DNA from: Candidatus Methanophagales archaeon | GTDB lineage: Archaea; Halobacteriota; Syntropharchaeia; Alkanophagales; Methanospirareceae | NCBI GenBank assembly: GCA_014859735.1 | Contig: JACUTR010000003.1 | Span: 1 to 42,757, forward strand | Reading direction: 5' to 3' | Length of the DNA stretch: 42,757 nt | Shown: in pieces, positions 1 to 9,232 of the stretch | Numbering within the stretch: position 1 is the first letter of the stretch | Layout of the letters: each line of letters opens with the position of its first letter | Translations under genes and position numbers: made by a program | The notes under the pieces: model-generated | What the model saw: the letters and a program-made list of their open reading frames with translations, nothing else | What the model was told of the DNA's origin: nothing | Databases searched by the model: none

Positions 1-2303
1 TCACCGCTTCCTGAATAAGAGTGTACCATGAAGTAGAGTGTTCCGGAACCTGATGCAGGACCTGCTATCTCCTGCGCCCAACTGGAGTATCCGCGTGCAT
101 CGTAACTGCTTGTTGTAGGTGGTGAATTCCATTTAGTGTATAGGTCAAAGTCGCTTCCGTCTGGACCTGAGTTGAATGCATATCCTTTACCAGAGCCGCT
201 AAGAGAATAGGTTGCGGTAGCACCTGTTCCGGAAAGAGTTCCGCTTTTTCTTCCACTGTTAGCACCTGGACTACCTGAAAGTGCCCAGCATTTCCAGTTA
301 CCGCTACCACTATATGAATGGACCATTATATAGAGCGTTCCAGAGCCGCTTGTTGTAAAGTACTCTAATGAAGTGCCTGAATATCCAATTGCATCGTAGC
401 TGCTCGTTGTAGGTGGAGAACCCCATTTCGCATACAAATCGAAGTCTGCATTTTCATTACCTGCCATCACCACTGTGACGGTAGAGTAGCCCGATACTGA
501 GAAGGTATAAGAGTCCCCAGTGCCTGAAAGTGTTCCGCTCTTGCTTGTTATTAAGTCTCCTCCTCCACCGCCTGATGTGAACTCCACTTTGTCCACCCAT
601 CCGCAGTCTGAGCCACTATGAACACTGCCGTCTTTCATATATCTCCACTTTACCGCGTGCGAGCCAGAACTTATGCTATAGCTCTTCTGCTGCCAGTCAA
701 CAGTTCCACTTATCTTATCCATCCTTGTATTATCAATCCAGAACTCCAGGAAGTCAAAGCTTCCTTCTGATGAGGCTTTCCAATAGAATTTCAAGGTTCC
801 GGGACCTTGAACTCCTATTTGCATCCATGACTCCTCATTGTGTGATATTGTACCACTCTGAGCAGCGTCACTGCCATAGTAATAGGTCGAAGTCTGCCCA
901 AACCAATTTACTTTCCCTCCGGTGTTCCAATAGAAGTCAGTGTTATCCACGGCTTCTCCTAAACTCGGTATTATATAGTATGTTTGTGTGCACCATCCAT
1001 TATTATATGCACCGTTGGGTTTTGAATACTCATTGCCTAAATTGTAGTTATCATCATAAACTTTCCATTCTAGAAAGTCGTTATCCTCAATTTGTTGGAA
1101 GAATCCTGCAACTAATTCTTCTGCCGGCTCGAATTCATCAGCTTCATGCGGAGGCCACGTGTCATGGTGAGCTTGTCCAACGACATCACCAGTAGACAGA
1201 CTCCATAATCTCATATGGTATCCACCATATAGCCGAGTCGGACAGTCAGCTACACCATCGCCTACTATCCAACCATATACTGGATCATAGACATAGCGCT
1301 CATACTCAGCTATGTTATCGAACCATCCGTTGTTAAGTATCTCTGACTTCACTGTATATATATTCGTATTTTCCCATATTATATTTATTGGATCCTCTTG
1401 CATATATGTGTCACCATCCTTTTTATATTGCCACTGAGGGTAATGATACCCGCTCCAGTAAGATGCTGATGAGTAGTAAACTGGCGGGTCGTTTTCGGTT
1501 GTAAACACGTGTTCTTCTTCGGTTATAGAAATTGTTATCTCTTCGCCTTCCCTCAGTTCTCTTATTCCATAACTCTCCGCGATCTTTCTGGCATCATCAG
1601 CACTAGCCGGAATTCTAAGCTCTTCTGTAAAATTATCTCTTCCAAATCTCTTTTTGAACTCTTCGCTCGTGTATATCTCTTTTGAGATCAGATATCCCTG
1701 CTCATACTTTAAAGTCCTGATAACATTGACCTTCACAGTATGCTCTTTCTCCCATTGCTCCATGGATTTCTCTGGAACAATTTTCTTTGTTTCCCCCGGG
1801 GTTATACTTTCTTTTGATTTCTCAGGAGTTATGCCTTCCGCAGATTTCTCTGTCGTTACGTTTTCTTCTGATTTCTGATACGGCTCCGGGCATGAGGATA
1901 TTATAGTATAGTTACCGCTGAGGAAGCCACGCACGATATCTAAAGGAAGCTCAAGCGTTTCTGCAATCTCTTCCTCGCTCAAACCTTCACCATACAAATC
2001 CTTAATTTTACTGTACGTAGGGCAATCAGACGGGGATATGCTCTGGTTTGACTCTGGACATGGTGGCGGAGTATAATTACCTTTGAGATAGCTGTTCACA
2101 ATGTCTAATGGAAATGCGAGCTCTTCTGCAATCTCCTCCTCGCTCAATCCTTCCTCATGTAACTCCGTAATCTTATTGTATGACTCTTCAGGGCATACAG
2201 GCTGATATTCAGGTATGAATGTGCTCTGCATCGCGGGTACACTGGATGCTAATAGTAACACTGCTAATGCTACGGTTGCTATTATTAGGTATTCTTTTTT
2301 CAT
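1..2303 (-). CDS. Large secreted/surface protein, partial (runs off left edge): signal peptide, two ~45-aa HTH-like repeats, Ser/Gly-rich C-terminal part with tandem PPC-like beta domains
   Basis: Manual translation from ATG 2303 (preceded by GGAGGTGA RBS) is open for ~767 codons to base 1. N-term MKKEYLIIATVALAVLLLASSVPA; repeats CPEESYNKITELHEEGLSEEEIAEELAFPLDIVNSYLKGNYT / CPTYSKIKDLYGEGLSEEEIAETLELPLDIVRGFLSGNYT; tandem SGTLSGTG...DFDLYxKWxSPPTTSSYDAxGYS...SGTLYxMVHSYSGSG. Absent from supplied ORF track, which lists only antisense or short ORFs here. Confidence 0.88.
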   Translation of the reverse strand, partial: MKKEYLIIATVALAVLLLASSVPAMQSTFIPEYQPVCPEESYNKITELHEEGLSEEEIAEELAFPLDIVNSYLKGNYTPPPCPESNQSISPSDCPTYSKIKDLYGEGLSEEEIAETLELPLDIVRGFLSGNYTIISSCPEPYQKSEENVTTEKSAEGITPEKSKESITPGETKKIVPEKSMEQWEKEHTVKVNVIRTLKYEQGYLISKEIYTSEEFKKRFGRDNFTEELRIPASADDARKIAESYGIRELREGEEITISITEEEHVFTTENDPPVYYSSASYWSGYHYPQWQYKKDGDTYMQEDPINIIWENTNIYTVKSEILNNGWFDNIAEYERYVYDPVYGWIVGDGVADCPTRLYGGYHMRLWSLSTGDVVGQAHHDTWPPHEADEFEPAEELVAGFFQQIEDNDFLEWKVYDDNYNLGNEYSKPNGAYNNGWCTQTYYIIPSLGEAVDNTDFYWNTGGKVNWFGQTSTYYYGSDAAQSGTISHNEESWMQIGVQGPGTLKFYWKASSEGSFDFLEFWIDNTRMDKISGTVDWQQKSYSISSGSHAVKWRYMKDGSVHSGSDCGWVDKVEFTSGGGGGDLITSKSGTLSGTGDSYTFSVSGYSTVTVVMAGNENADFDLYAKWGSPPTTSSYDAIGYSGTSLEYFTTSGSGTLYIMVHSYSGSGNWKCWALSGSPGANSGRKSGTLSGTGATATYSLSGSGKGYAFNSGPDGSDFDLYTKWNSPPTTSSYDARGYSSWAQEIAGPASGSGTLYFMVHSYSGSG

Positions 2304-2584
2304 TTTTCACCTCCTAACCTTTTAAACCTTCTTCTTTTCCCTTCTTTTTTTCGCACCTTTCGCCTTTATCTTATGTTAAAGGTAATGCTAAAATATTTAT
2401 TAGTGTTATTTATAGTTAATGAATTGCAATAGTGCCAAAAATAAGCAATACTTCTATACACAATAAGTAGACGGCTTAGTCCACCAGATACTTTTCTGGT
2501 CCAACGCGACCGTTAGAGTGATTGAGCCGCCCTTTACGACGGTCATAGTGTGGGATAACGCCCGAATAGCTGAATGATAAGGCG

Positions 2585-2595
2585 AAAATATATAT
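2585..2595 (+). promoter_or_regulatory. Putative archaeal TATA box upstream of the 3-hydroxyacyl-CoA dehydrogenase gene
   Basis: aaaatatatat ~55-65 nt upstream of the start. Confidence 0.4.
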
Positions 2596-2652
2596 GGGAA
2601 GGTTGGCATTATTGTAAGAAAGGGTTTTTTCATAGGTGAAGTGAGAGAAGCC

Positions 2653-3513
2653 ATGACCAAAAAGAAAGCGTGCGTTGTGGGTATAGGCGTGATGGGGAAT
2701 GGATTAGCGCAAGTATGTGCTCAGGCGGGCTACGATACCTCTGTGGTCAGCCGGAGTGAAGAATCGTTAGAGCGCGGCATTGCAAAGATAAAAGGCAATC
2801 TGTCGTTCCTCGTGAAGAAAGGGCATATGCAGCAAGAGGAGGCGGATAAAATCGTCGATGCGCTCCGTGCACGGGCGACAACGAGCCTTGAAGAGGGTGC
2901 GAAAGGGGCTGATTTTGTAATAGAAGCGGTATATGAGGATTTAGTCCTGAAAAAGGAGCTATTCAGAGAGTTGGACAGGATTTGTCCCGAGCATACGATT
3001 CTCGCAAGTAACACCTCTACCTTTCCTATCGTTGCTTTAGCTACCGTAACAAAAAGACCGGATAAGGTAATTGGAACCCATTTCATGAACCCCCCACCGT
3101 TCATACAGGGTGTAGAGATAATAAAATCATTATTTACCTCTGAAGACACGGTAAATCGAACGAAGGAGTTCGTAAAGTCGTTGGGCAAGGAGCCGATTAT
3201 GGTCAAGGATTCACCGGGGTTCGTCGTGAGTCGCATGATCTGCCTTGTTATGAACGAAGCGGTGAGGATGCATGAAGAGAGTGTCGCATCGGTTGAGGAC
3301 ATCGATAAGATCGCGCGATTATGTTTTAACTGGCCCATCGGTCCTTTTCAGCTTCTGGACTTGATCGGGATCGACATTGTGGCAGCGGTGCTCAATGCGA
3401 TGTACGATGAGACCGGGTGGGAGCGATTCAAGCCATCGCTTCTTATGGTGCAGATGGTACGAGCGGGCTGGACCGGCCGAAAAGCAGGGAAAGGGTTCTA
3501 TGACTATCCGTAA
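2653..3513 (+). CDS. 3-hydroxyacyl-CoA (3-hydroxybutyryl-CoA) dehydrogenase
   Basis: N-term Rossmann KACVVGIGVMGNGLAQVCAQAGYDTSVVSRS, ILASNTSTFPI, GTHFMNPPPFIQGVEII, DSPGFVVSRM, C-term GRKAGKGFYDY. GTG 2641 is an alternative start. Confidence 0.93.
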   Translation: MTKKKACVVGIGVMGNGLAQVCAQAGYDTSVVSRSEESLERGIAKIKGNLSFLVKKGHMQQEEADKIVDALRARATTSLEEGAKGADFVIEAVYEDLVLKKELFRELDRICPEHTILASNTSTFPIVALATVTKRPDKVIGTHFMNPPPFIQGVEIIKSLFTSEDTVNRTKEFVKSLGKEPIMVKDSPGFVVSRMICLVMNEAVRMHEESVASVEDIDKIARLCFNWPIGPFQLLDLIGIDIVAAVLNAMYDETGWERFKPSLLMVQMVRAGWTGRKAGKGFYDYP

Positions 3514-3561
3514 GCAAGACGTGCGTGTTGAGCTTTTAGCTGGTGCTCAAGCTAACAATCA

Positions 3562-4344
3562 ATGACCGAAGAAAAGGAATATATATCGTATAAGAAGCAG
3601 GAACGTGTAGCAACGATAACGCTTAACAGGCCGAAATCGTTGAATGCGTTGAACACCGCTTTGTTGACTGAGTTAAAAGATACATTAGAGGATGCAGAAG
3701 CAGATGCTGAAGTGCGTGTAATTGTCATAACCGGCGCGGGAGAGAAAGCGTTCTGCGCCGGTGCTGATGTAGCAGAGATACGTGATAAGAATCCTGAAGA
3801 AGCGCGTGCGTGGTCACAGTGGGTTCAGGGGGTACTCACCTTCATCGAACGAATGAAGAAGCCAGTAATAGCAAAGATACACGGGTTCTGTTTAGGTGGT
3901 GGGTTAGAACTTGCATTGGCATGTGATTTCAGGATTGCGTCAGAGAAGGCGATATTCGGCATGCCGGAAGTAAATTTGGCGATTATTCCGGGTGGCGGTG
4001 GTACTCAACGATTACCGAGATTGATCGGGAAGACGAAAGCGCTGGAACTGCTGATGACCAGTGAGCAGATAGATGCTGCAGAAGCGGTTCGGTTAACGCT
4101 TGTGAATACTGTTGTTCCTGCGGCTGAACTTGACAATGAGATTGATGAGCGTATCAAAAAGCTGCTCTCAAAAAGTCCTGTTACGCTTGCTATACTCAAG
4201 GATGCAGTGAATAAAGGTATTGAAATGGACCTGGAGCGTGCCTTACAATATGAAGCGGAATGCTTCGAATCCGTGCTGAAGACTGAGGATGCACGAGAAG
4301 GGCTTAAAGCGTTTCTGGAGAAACGGAAGCCGGATTTTATTTAG
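3562..4344 (+). CDS. Enoyl-CoA hydratase/isomerase (crotonase family)
   Basis: ATITLNRPKSLNALN, GAGEKAFCAGADVAEI, GFCLGGGLELALACDFRIASEKAIFGMPEVNLAIIPGGGGTQRLPRLIG. Confidence 0.94.
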   Translation: MTEEKEYISYKKQERVATITLNRPKSLNALNTALLTELKDTLEDAEADAEVRVIVITGAGEKAFCAGADVAEIRDKNPEEARAWSQWVQGVLTFIERMKKPVIAKIHGFCLGGGLELALACDFRIASEKAIFGMPEVNLAIIPGGGGTQRLPRLIGKTKALELLMTSEQIDAAEAVRLTLVNTVVPAAELDNEIDERIKKLLSKSPVTLAILKDAVNKGIEMDLERALQYEAECFESVLKTEDAREGLKAFLEKRKPDFI

Positions 4345-4424
4345 AGGGAAGTGAGACACTAAAGTGGGTTTTTAAAAAGGCGTTCATTCAGGAACTGATT
4401 GCGTATGTATATCTATTCCCATGT

Positions 4425-5132
4425 TTACCACAGCCCGGGTACAAGCCGATACCGTACTTTTTGAGTGTAGTCAGCATAGCCCGGTAATTCTTTCTGTAAG
4501 GTGGTATCTTCCAAATAGGTGCGGATGATGAGCAGCATGACGACACTGCCCGCAGGTATCAGCCCCCATAAGGAACCAAGAACTAACGAGGTGCTTACTG
4601 CCATTAGAATACCGCCTACATAGCCCGGATGCCGGACAAGCCGGTACGGGCCATCCTGCACCACCTGCTGGTCTCGATCCGTCTGAATGCGGACAGTGCT
4701 CGAAAACCACCGGTTCACCCACATCGCCCAGGAATACAGATAAATCGAGCAGATGAAGGCTACGTAACTTATTACGTATACGAGCAAGGGCAATCGGGGG
4801 GACCAGAGAAACCGCCCGGTATCTAAACACGCAACGATGACGATCGCAAAGAAGAGTGGTGCATACAATGCCCAGAATACTTTGTCCCACCACTTCGTGC
4901 CCGGCCCGGGTTTGAACCGTTCTTTGACAAGGTCGGTTTTATCAGCAAACACGATGAGTTGAATCACAACGAGAAGCACCGTGACGATGCTGAAGACCCA
5001 GCCCTGCCAGTACGTGAGCCGGCCGGCCAAGAGGAAAATGAAGGCGATAATGAGCACGAGGGCGAAAAAGCCCTTAAGCACTATTTTGAGATATTCGAGG
5101 CTTTCTTTATTCGTGCTTTCGTTAGTTGGCAT
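4425..5132 (-). CDS. Membrane isoprenylcysteine-carboxyl methyltransferase-like protein
   Basis: Several TM helices and C-terminal DGPYRLVRHPGYVGGILMAVSTSLVLGSLWGL...RTYLEDTTLQKELPGYADYTQKVRYRLVPGLW typical of the ICMT/phospholipid methyltransferase-like family. Confidence 0.8.
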   Translation of the reverse strand: MPTNESTNKESLEYLKIVLKGFFALVLIIAFIFLLAGRLTYWQGWVFSIVTVLLVVIQLIVFADKTDLVKERFKPGPGTKWWDKVFWALYAPLFFAIVIVACLDTGRFLWSPRLPLLVYVISYVAFICSIYLYSWAMWVNRWFSSTVRIQTDRDQQVVQDGPYRLVRHPGYVGGILMAVSTSLVLGSLWGLIPAGSVVMLLIIRTYLEDTTLQKELPGYADYTQKVRYRLVPGLW

Positions 5133-5184
5133 CTTGCCACTTTTACTGATACATACTACTCAACGATTAAATTCACTTAAATTC

Positions 5185-5258
5185 ACCTAACGATTTGCGT
5201 ATTTGCGAAGTGCCGAAGGCATTTGGGTGAGCGAAGCATCGAAAACGCTCTGTTAGGC
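5185..5258. other. attC-like imperfect palindrome (candidate)
   Basis: ACCTAAC (RYYYAAC) at 5185-5191 and GTTAGGC (GTTRRRY) at 5252-5258, 74 bp overall, with partly complementary arms. Confidence 0.3.
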
Positions 5259-5464
5259 GAGGTTTTCATATCATAATAACTCTTTTAACTCTTCTTTTCG
5301 TTTCCGAATGAATGGTAGTAAATGTGATGACTGCCCTTAACCCTATCCAATACGAACCCTTTCCGTTCGAGTCGAGTACCTTGTTTTTTTGTGAAGTAAA
5401 TTAACATGATTGATTGGAACGAAAAAAGAGGAACACGTTTGGAGAACCTTTATATATTTATTTG

Positions 5465-5485
5465 ACGCTACTTGCTATATAGCGT
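5465..5485. promoter_or_regulatory. Inverted repeat ACGCTA-N9-TAGCGT, possible operator upstream of corA
   Basis: Perfect 6-bp arms between a TATA-like tttatatatttat (~5448-5460) and the start at 5506. Confidence 0.35.
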
Positions 5486-5505
5486 GGCATGATAGGTGAT
5501 TTTTA

Positions 5506-6570
5506 ATGCCTTTGCTCATTAAAAGAAGATCGAAAAAGAGTGGTCTTCCTCCAGGGACACTCATCCATATAGGAGAGAAGAAGGCTGAAAAGGTACGGAT
5601 TAGCATCATTGACTATGATGAAACGCACTTTCAAGAGAAGGAGGCAAAAACAGTTGAAGAATGTTTTCCTTTTAAGGACAAACCCACGGTCACATGGATA
5701 AACATCGATGGGCTTCATGATGTCGAAATCATAGAGAAAATCGGGAAACATTTTGGCCTGCACCCGCTGCTCTTGGAAGATATTCTGAATACCGAACAGC
5801 GTCCAAAGATGGAAGATTTCGAAAGCTACATCTTCATCGTCTTAAAAATGCTTTATTATGAGGAAGAAGCGCATGAAATAGAAGCAGAACAGGTCAGTTT
5901 AATTCTCGGCTCAAATTTCGTTCTCTCCTTTCAGGAGCGGGAAGGAGATGTCTTTAAATTTATACGAGAACGAATCAGAAATGGAAAAGGGCGGATACGA
6001 AAGGCGGGGGCTGATTATCTCGCGTATGCGTTAGTAGATGCAATCGTTGATCATTATTTTATAATCCTCGAGAAACTTGGCGAGAAGATAGAAAGTATAG
6101 AAGAGGAATTGGTCACCAATCCACTGCCCGAGACGTTACAAACCATTCACCACTTAAAAAAGGAGCTGATATTCCTAAGAAAGTCAGTGTGGCCAGTGCG
6201 AGAAGTTATAAATGTTCTGGAACGGGGCGGATCGGCACTTATTCACGAATCTACCGGCATATATCTCAGAGATGTGTATGACCACACCATTCAGGTCATT
6301 GACTCAATCGAGACATTCCGGGATATGGTTGCGGGGATGCTCGATATCTATCTCTCGAGTGTCAGCAACAAGATGAATGAGGTGATGAAGGTATTAACCA
6401 TAATCGCCACGATATTCATCCCCTTAACGTTTATCGCCGGTATCTACGGCATGAATTTCGAATATATGCCGGAACTTGGATGGCGGTGGGGGTACCCGGT
6501 CGTCTGGCTTTTTATAGGTGCTGTAGTTATCACAATGGTCTTTTACTTCAGGAGGAAGAAGTGGATATGA
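5506..6570 (+). CDS. corA: CorA-type Mg2+/Co2+ transporter
   Basis: TWINIDGLHDVEIIEKIGKHFGLHPLLLEDILNTEQRPKMEDF; C-term YGMNFEYMPELGWRWGYPVVW (GMN motif) and final TM helix. Confidence 0.96.
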   Translation: MPLLIKRRSKKSGLPPGTLIHIGEKKAEKVRISIIDYDETHFQEKEAKTVEECFPFKDKPTVTWINIDGLHDVEIIEKIGKHFGLHPLLLEDILNTEQRPKMEDFESYIFIVLKMLYYEEEAHEIEAEQVSLILGSNFVLSFQEREGDVFKFIRERIRNGKGRIRKAGADYLAYALVDAIVDHYFIILEKLGEKIESIEEELVTNPLPETLQTIHHLKKELIFLRKSVWPVREVINVLERGGSALIHESTGIYLRDVYDHTIQVIDSIETFRDMVAGMLDIYLSSVSNKMNEVMKVLTIIATIFIPLTFIAGIYGMNFEYMPELGWRWGYPVVWLFIGAVVITMVFYFRRKKWI

Positions 6571-6646
6571 ATGCGTCGGTTCTAGACTTCTTCGAATCAT
6601 TTCTACTCGTGGCTCTTCATTTTTTTCAGGGTCACCAAAAATCACC

Positions 6647-7885
6647 TCAAAAGATCACTCTCAAAAGACTAAAGAGTATTCGCGGATTCCTCTTTATGAA
6701 CTCTTTTAAAAGCGCGCGTTCACTACACTCCTTCAGTCGTATTTCTCCTGCTAAGGGACGGAAAAACGTTATGAGTTTCTCGTCGCTCAAGCTTAACACG
6801 GTGTTCTTAGCCTTCAAGCCCACTTCTAACACTTTACCAAACTCGTGCTTCCAGCGCTTCTCGTATTCCATCAATCGCCGCTTCGAAACGTTCTTCTCGC
6901 GCACCGCTTTGGCAATAACCTCCCCGGCGATTGCTCCACCCTCCATCGCCTGTAAAATGCCGCCACCCGTGATCGGTTGGACGTGTCGTGCCGCATCACC
7001 TACTAAAACCAGCCCATTTGCTACCGTCTCGTACACAGGACCACTCAATGGTACCGCACCATACATCGCTGCCAGTATCTTTCCATCCGGGAATTTCTCG
7101 TTTACGAACGCACGCAGATAATCGAGTGCACGATGGTTAGCACCAGAAACATCGCCACCTATCCCCAGTCCTACATTTGCGCACTGATCTCCCTTTGGGA
7201 ATACCCATGCATACCCCTTTGGGGCGATATCCCGGCCAAAAAACATTTCGAAAAAGTTTTTGTCCACCTCAAGGTTACTCATAAGGAACTGTGCACATAT
7301 ATCAACGTCAGCTAAGCGCAGTCGGGTGTCAATACCGGCCCATCTGCCAACTCGGGACTCCACACCATCCGCACCAACAACGACATCCGCAGAAATGCGT
7401 ATAGCTTCACCCGCAGCGTTTGCATACACGCCCTTTGCATACCCCCCCTCTTTGAGGAGGTCATACGCCTGCGTTTTAACCCGCACTTCAGCACCTGCGT
7501 GTGCCGCTTGCTGTGCCAGAAACTTATCAAATAGCCTTCGTTCGAGCACATAGCCCACTACTTCCGATCCTTCAACCGATAATGCCACCCGCGTGCCGTC
7601 AGGACCGTTGGTGATAATTCCCTTCGGCTCGGTGCATATCCACCTTGAATCTATATCAACGAACCGCTCTATTTCTTTGCTCACACCCTCACCGCACTTC
7701 ACGGGCAGACCGATCTCAGGATTCCGTTCGATTAAAAGAACCTCTAATCCATCTTCCGCAGCGGTTTTTGCGGTTACACTACCCGCAGGTCCCGCGCCTA
7801 CCACAACAACGTCATATCGCTCATCTTTCATCGGGGGCTGGCTACTCCTCTCACTCAAAGCCACAATTTTTGCATTTCTAATCAC
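6647..7885 (-). CDS. Geranylgeranyl reductase family FAD protein (archaeal lipid saturation)
   Basis: YDVVVVGAGPAGSVTAKTAAEDGLEVLLIERNPEIGLPVKCGEGVS; VVGADGVESRVGRWAG; GLVLVGDAARHVQPITGGGI. Confidence 0.93.
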   Translation of the reverse strand: MIRNAKIVALSERSSQPPMKDERYDVVVVGAGPAGSVTAKTAAEDGLEVLLIERNPEIGLPVKCGEGVSKEIERFVDIDSRWICTEPKGIITNGPDGTRVALSVEGSEVVGYVLERRLFDKFLAQQAAHAGAEVRVKTQAYDLLKEGGYAKGVYANAAGEAIRISADVVVGADGVESRVGRWAGIDTRLRLADVDICAQFLMSNLEVDKNFFEMFFGRDIAPKGYAWVFPKGDQCANVGLGIGGDVSGANHRALDYLRAFVNEKFPDGKILAAMYGAVPLSGPVYETVANGLVLVGDAARHVQPITGGGILQAMEGGAIAGEVIAKAVREKNVSKRRLMEYEKRWKHEFGKVLEVGLKAKNTVLSLSDEKLITFFRPLAGEIRLKECSERALLKEFIKRNPRILFSLLRVIF

Positions 7886-7951
7886 TTAGCGTTTGATGGA
7901 AAAAATCTTTTTTAATACATTCAAGAGACTGCTATAATTAGTTAGTATAGT

Positions 7952-8029
7952 ATGGATGTGCTTGAACACATTAAGACGAGGAGGAGTATTAAGGAGATAC
8001 AAAAGGAAGATGAGGTGGAGAGCGATTAA
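7952..8029 (+). pseudogene. Probable remnant of a nitroreductase-family gene (N-terminus only)
   Basis: ATG 7952 gives MDVLEHIKTRRSIKEIQKEDEVESD*, like nitroreductase N-termini (MDVLEAIKTRRSIR-x-K..), then stops. Confidence 0.45.
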
Positions 8030-8318
8030 ACTAAAAGGTGAGATGATTATACTGCCCGCCACTGAACCATGTGCCCTGAGAGCGGTGACGAAATTCAAGA
8101 TGATTTTGACAATGATACGATCGTGGCTTGGCGAGAAGAAGTGAGGTATCAGCCGCGAATCTCGCCTAATAGCTATTTGCAGTCGCTTTGTTCATCTAAT
8201 ACCTTTGATACTCCGCAAAAACTTGGAGAGGAGGTGAAGCCTAACGAAAGAATCAATCGCTATCTTAATAAAATTCTTTTTTAAAAAGAAAAATAGAGGG
8301 TTGCCGCTGACAGTTTTT

Positions 8319-8606
8319 TTACCCGGTAACTTCTAACAACTCGGTCCTTACGAATTTTTCGTATGCTTCTGGAGTCATTCCCTCGCCACACTTAGGGCAC
8401 CAATAGACCTCCGAACTCTCCATATCATACCCACTGCTCTCTACCGTCTTGTACAAAAAACCGAAACTCCTCTTCCCACATTTATCACAAAGCTCTTCCC
8501 TTTTTGTAGCACGCATCTCATATCTACTAATTTTCTTTCGATACTCAATAGTTGTGCCCGCTATTATCTCCCAATCAGACGGGAAACGCCCATATCCTGC
8601 CTTCAT
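8319..8606 (-). CDS. Small zinc-ribbon-like protein, unknown function
   Basis: CDKC-x(n)-CPKC pairs (ELCDKCGKRSFGF...EVYWCPKCGEGMTPEAYEKFV); ATG 8606 preceded by GGTGAAAGGAG. Confidence 0.6.
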   Translation of the reverse strand: MKAGYGRFPSDWEIIAGTTIEYRKKISRYEMRATKREELCDKCGKRSFGFLYKTVESSGYDMESSEVYWCPKCGEGMTPEAYEKFVRTELLEVTG

Positions 8607-8689
8607 CTCTCCTTTCACCCCAATTAAGTAGTGGTTCAACGATATATAAAAAGATAGAGCAGTTATGTATTAAGAAAGAGGTGAAAAAT

Positions 8690-9232
8690 ATGCCACCACA
8701 TTGCGATACCATGGATGGCCCTGTCGTCATGGCTGCGAAAAGGGCCCTGGAAACAGGGAACGTTAATCTTATACTCCCCGGGATGCCGAAAAAAGCTGAG
8801 GATGAATTGAAGAAAGCTTTTGAAAGAACTCTTCGCGTAAGAGAATCAGGTGCGGAGGCGATGGAACTCGCGGACTATTGGTTCTTTGAAACCGCTGTTC
8901 GGTTACACCGGGAAGGAGAAGGAGCGCCTTATACCGGACTGAAACCTGCGGGACTTGATTGGGGTCCTGTAGTGCCAAGAGCAGAAAAAGCCATCGAACA
9001 GGGGAGCGCCAAAGAGGTAATTGAGTTCTTGCAACATATCGTTGAAGAAGAGCTGCGAGAGAGGTTCAGACATGCAGTGGCTAAGAAGAAGTACGATGTA
9101 AATGATGTGGATGCCGCAAGGGAGTTCGTGCAGGCGATGCTTGGATTTATACTCTATTCGCATCACCTGTATGAATACGTAAAAGGCGGCGGAGAACACG
9201 GCGAGGAAACAATGGGCGGACACGAACAGTAA
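8690..9232 (+). CDS. DUF6448-like protein
   Basis: MPPHCDTMDGPVVMAAKRALETGNVNLILPGMPKKAEDELKKAF; TATA-like gatatataaa at 8641. Confidence 0.75.
   Translation: MPPHCDTMDGPVVMAAKRALETGNVNLILPGMPKKAEDELKKAFERTLRVRESGAEAMELADYWFFETAVRLHREGEGAPYTGLKPAGLDWGPVVPRAEKAIEQGSAKEVIEFLQHIVEEELRERFRHAVAKKKYDVNDVDAAREFVQAMLGFILYSHHLYEYVKGGGEHGEETMGGHEQ

Noticed and set aside
725-1878. Plus-strand ORFs 725-1195 and 1654-1878
   Set aside because: Antisense to the continuous secreted-protein frame; low-complexity translations without recognisable domains.
2454-2660. Minus ORF 2454-2660
   Set aside because: Overlaps the promoter and start of the 3-hydroxyacyl-CoA dehydrogenase gene; no RBS or domain.
4471-4893. 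Minus ORF of 140 aa in another frame of the ICMT-like gene
   Set aside because: Shadow frame of a better supported membrane protein.
7956-8284. Overlapping small plus ORFs 7956-8144 and 8069-8284 as genes
   Set aside because: No RBS or domain; region better explained as decayed sequence after the nitroreductase-like start.
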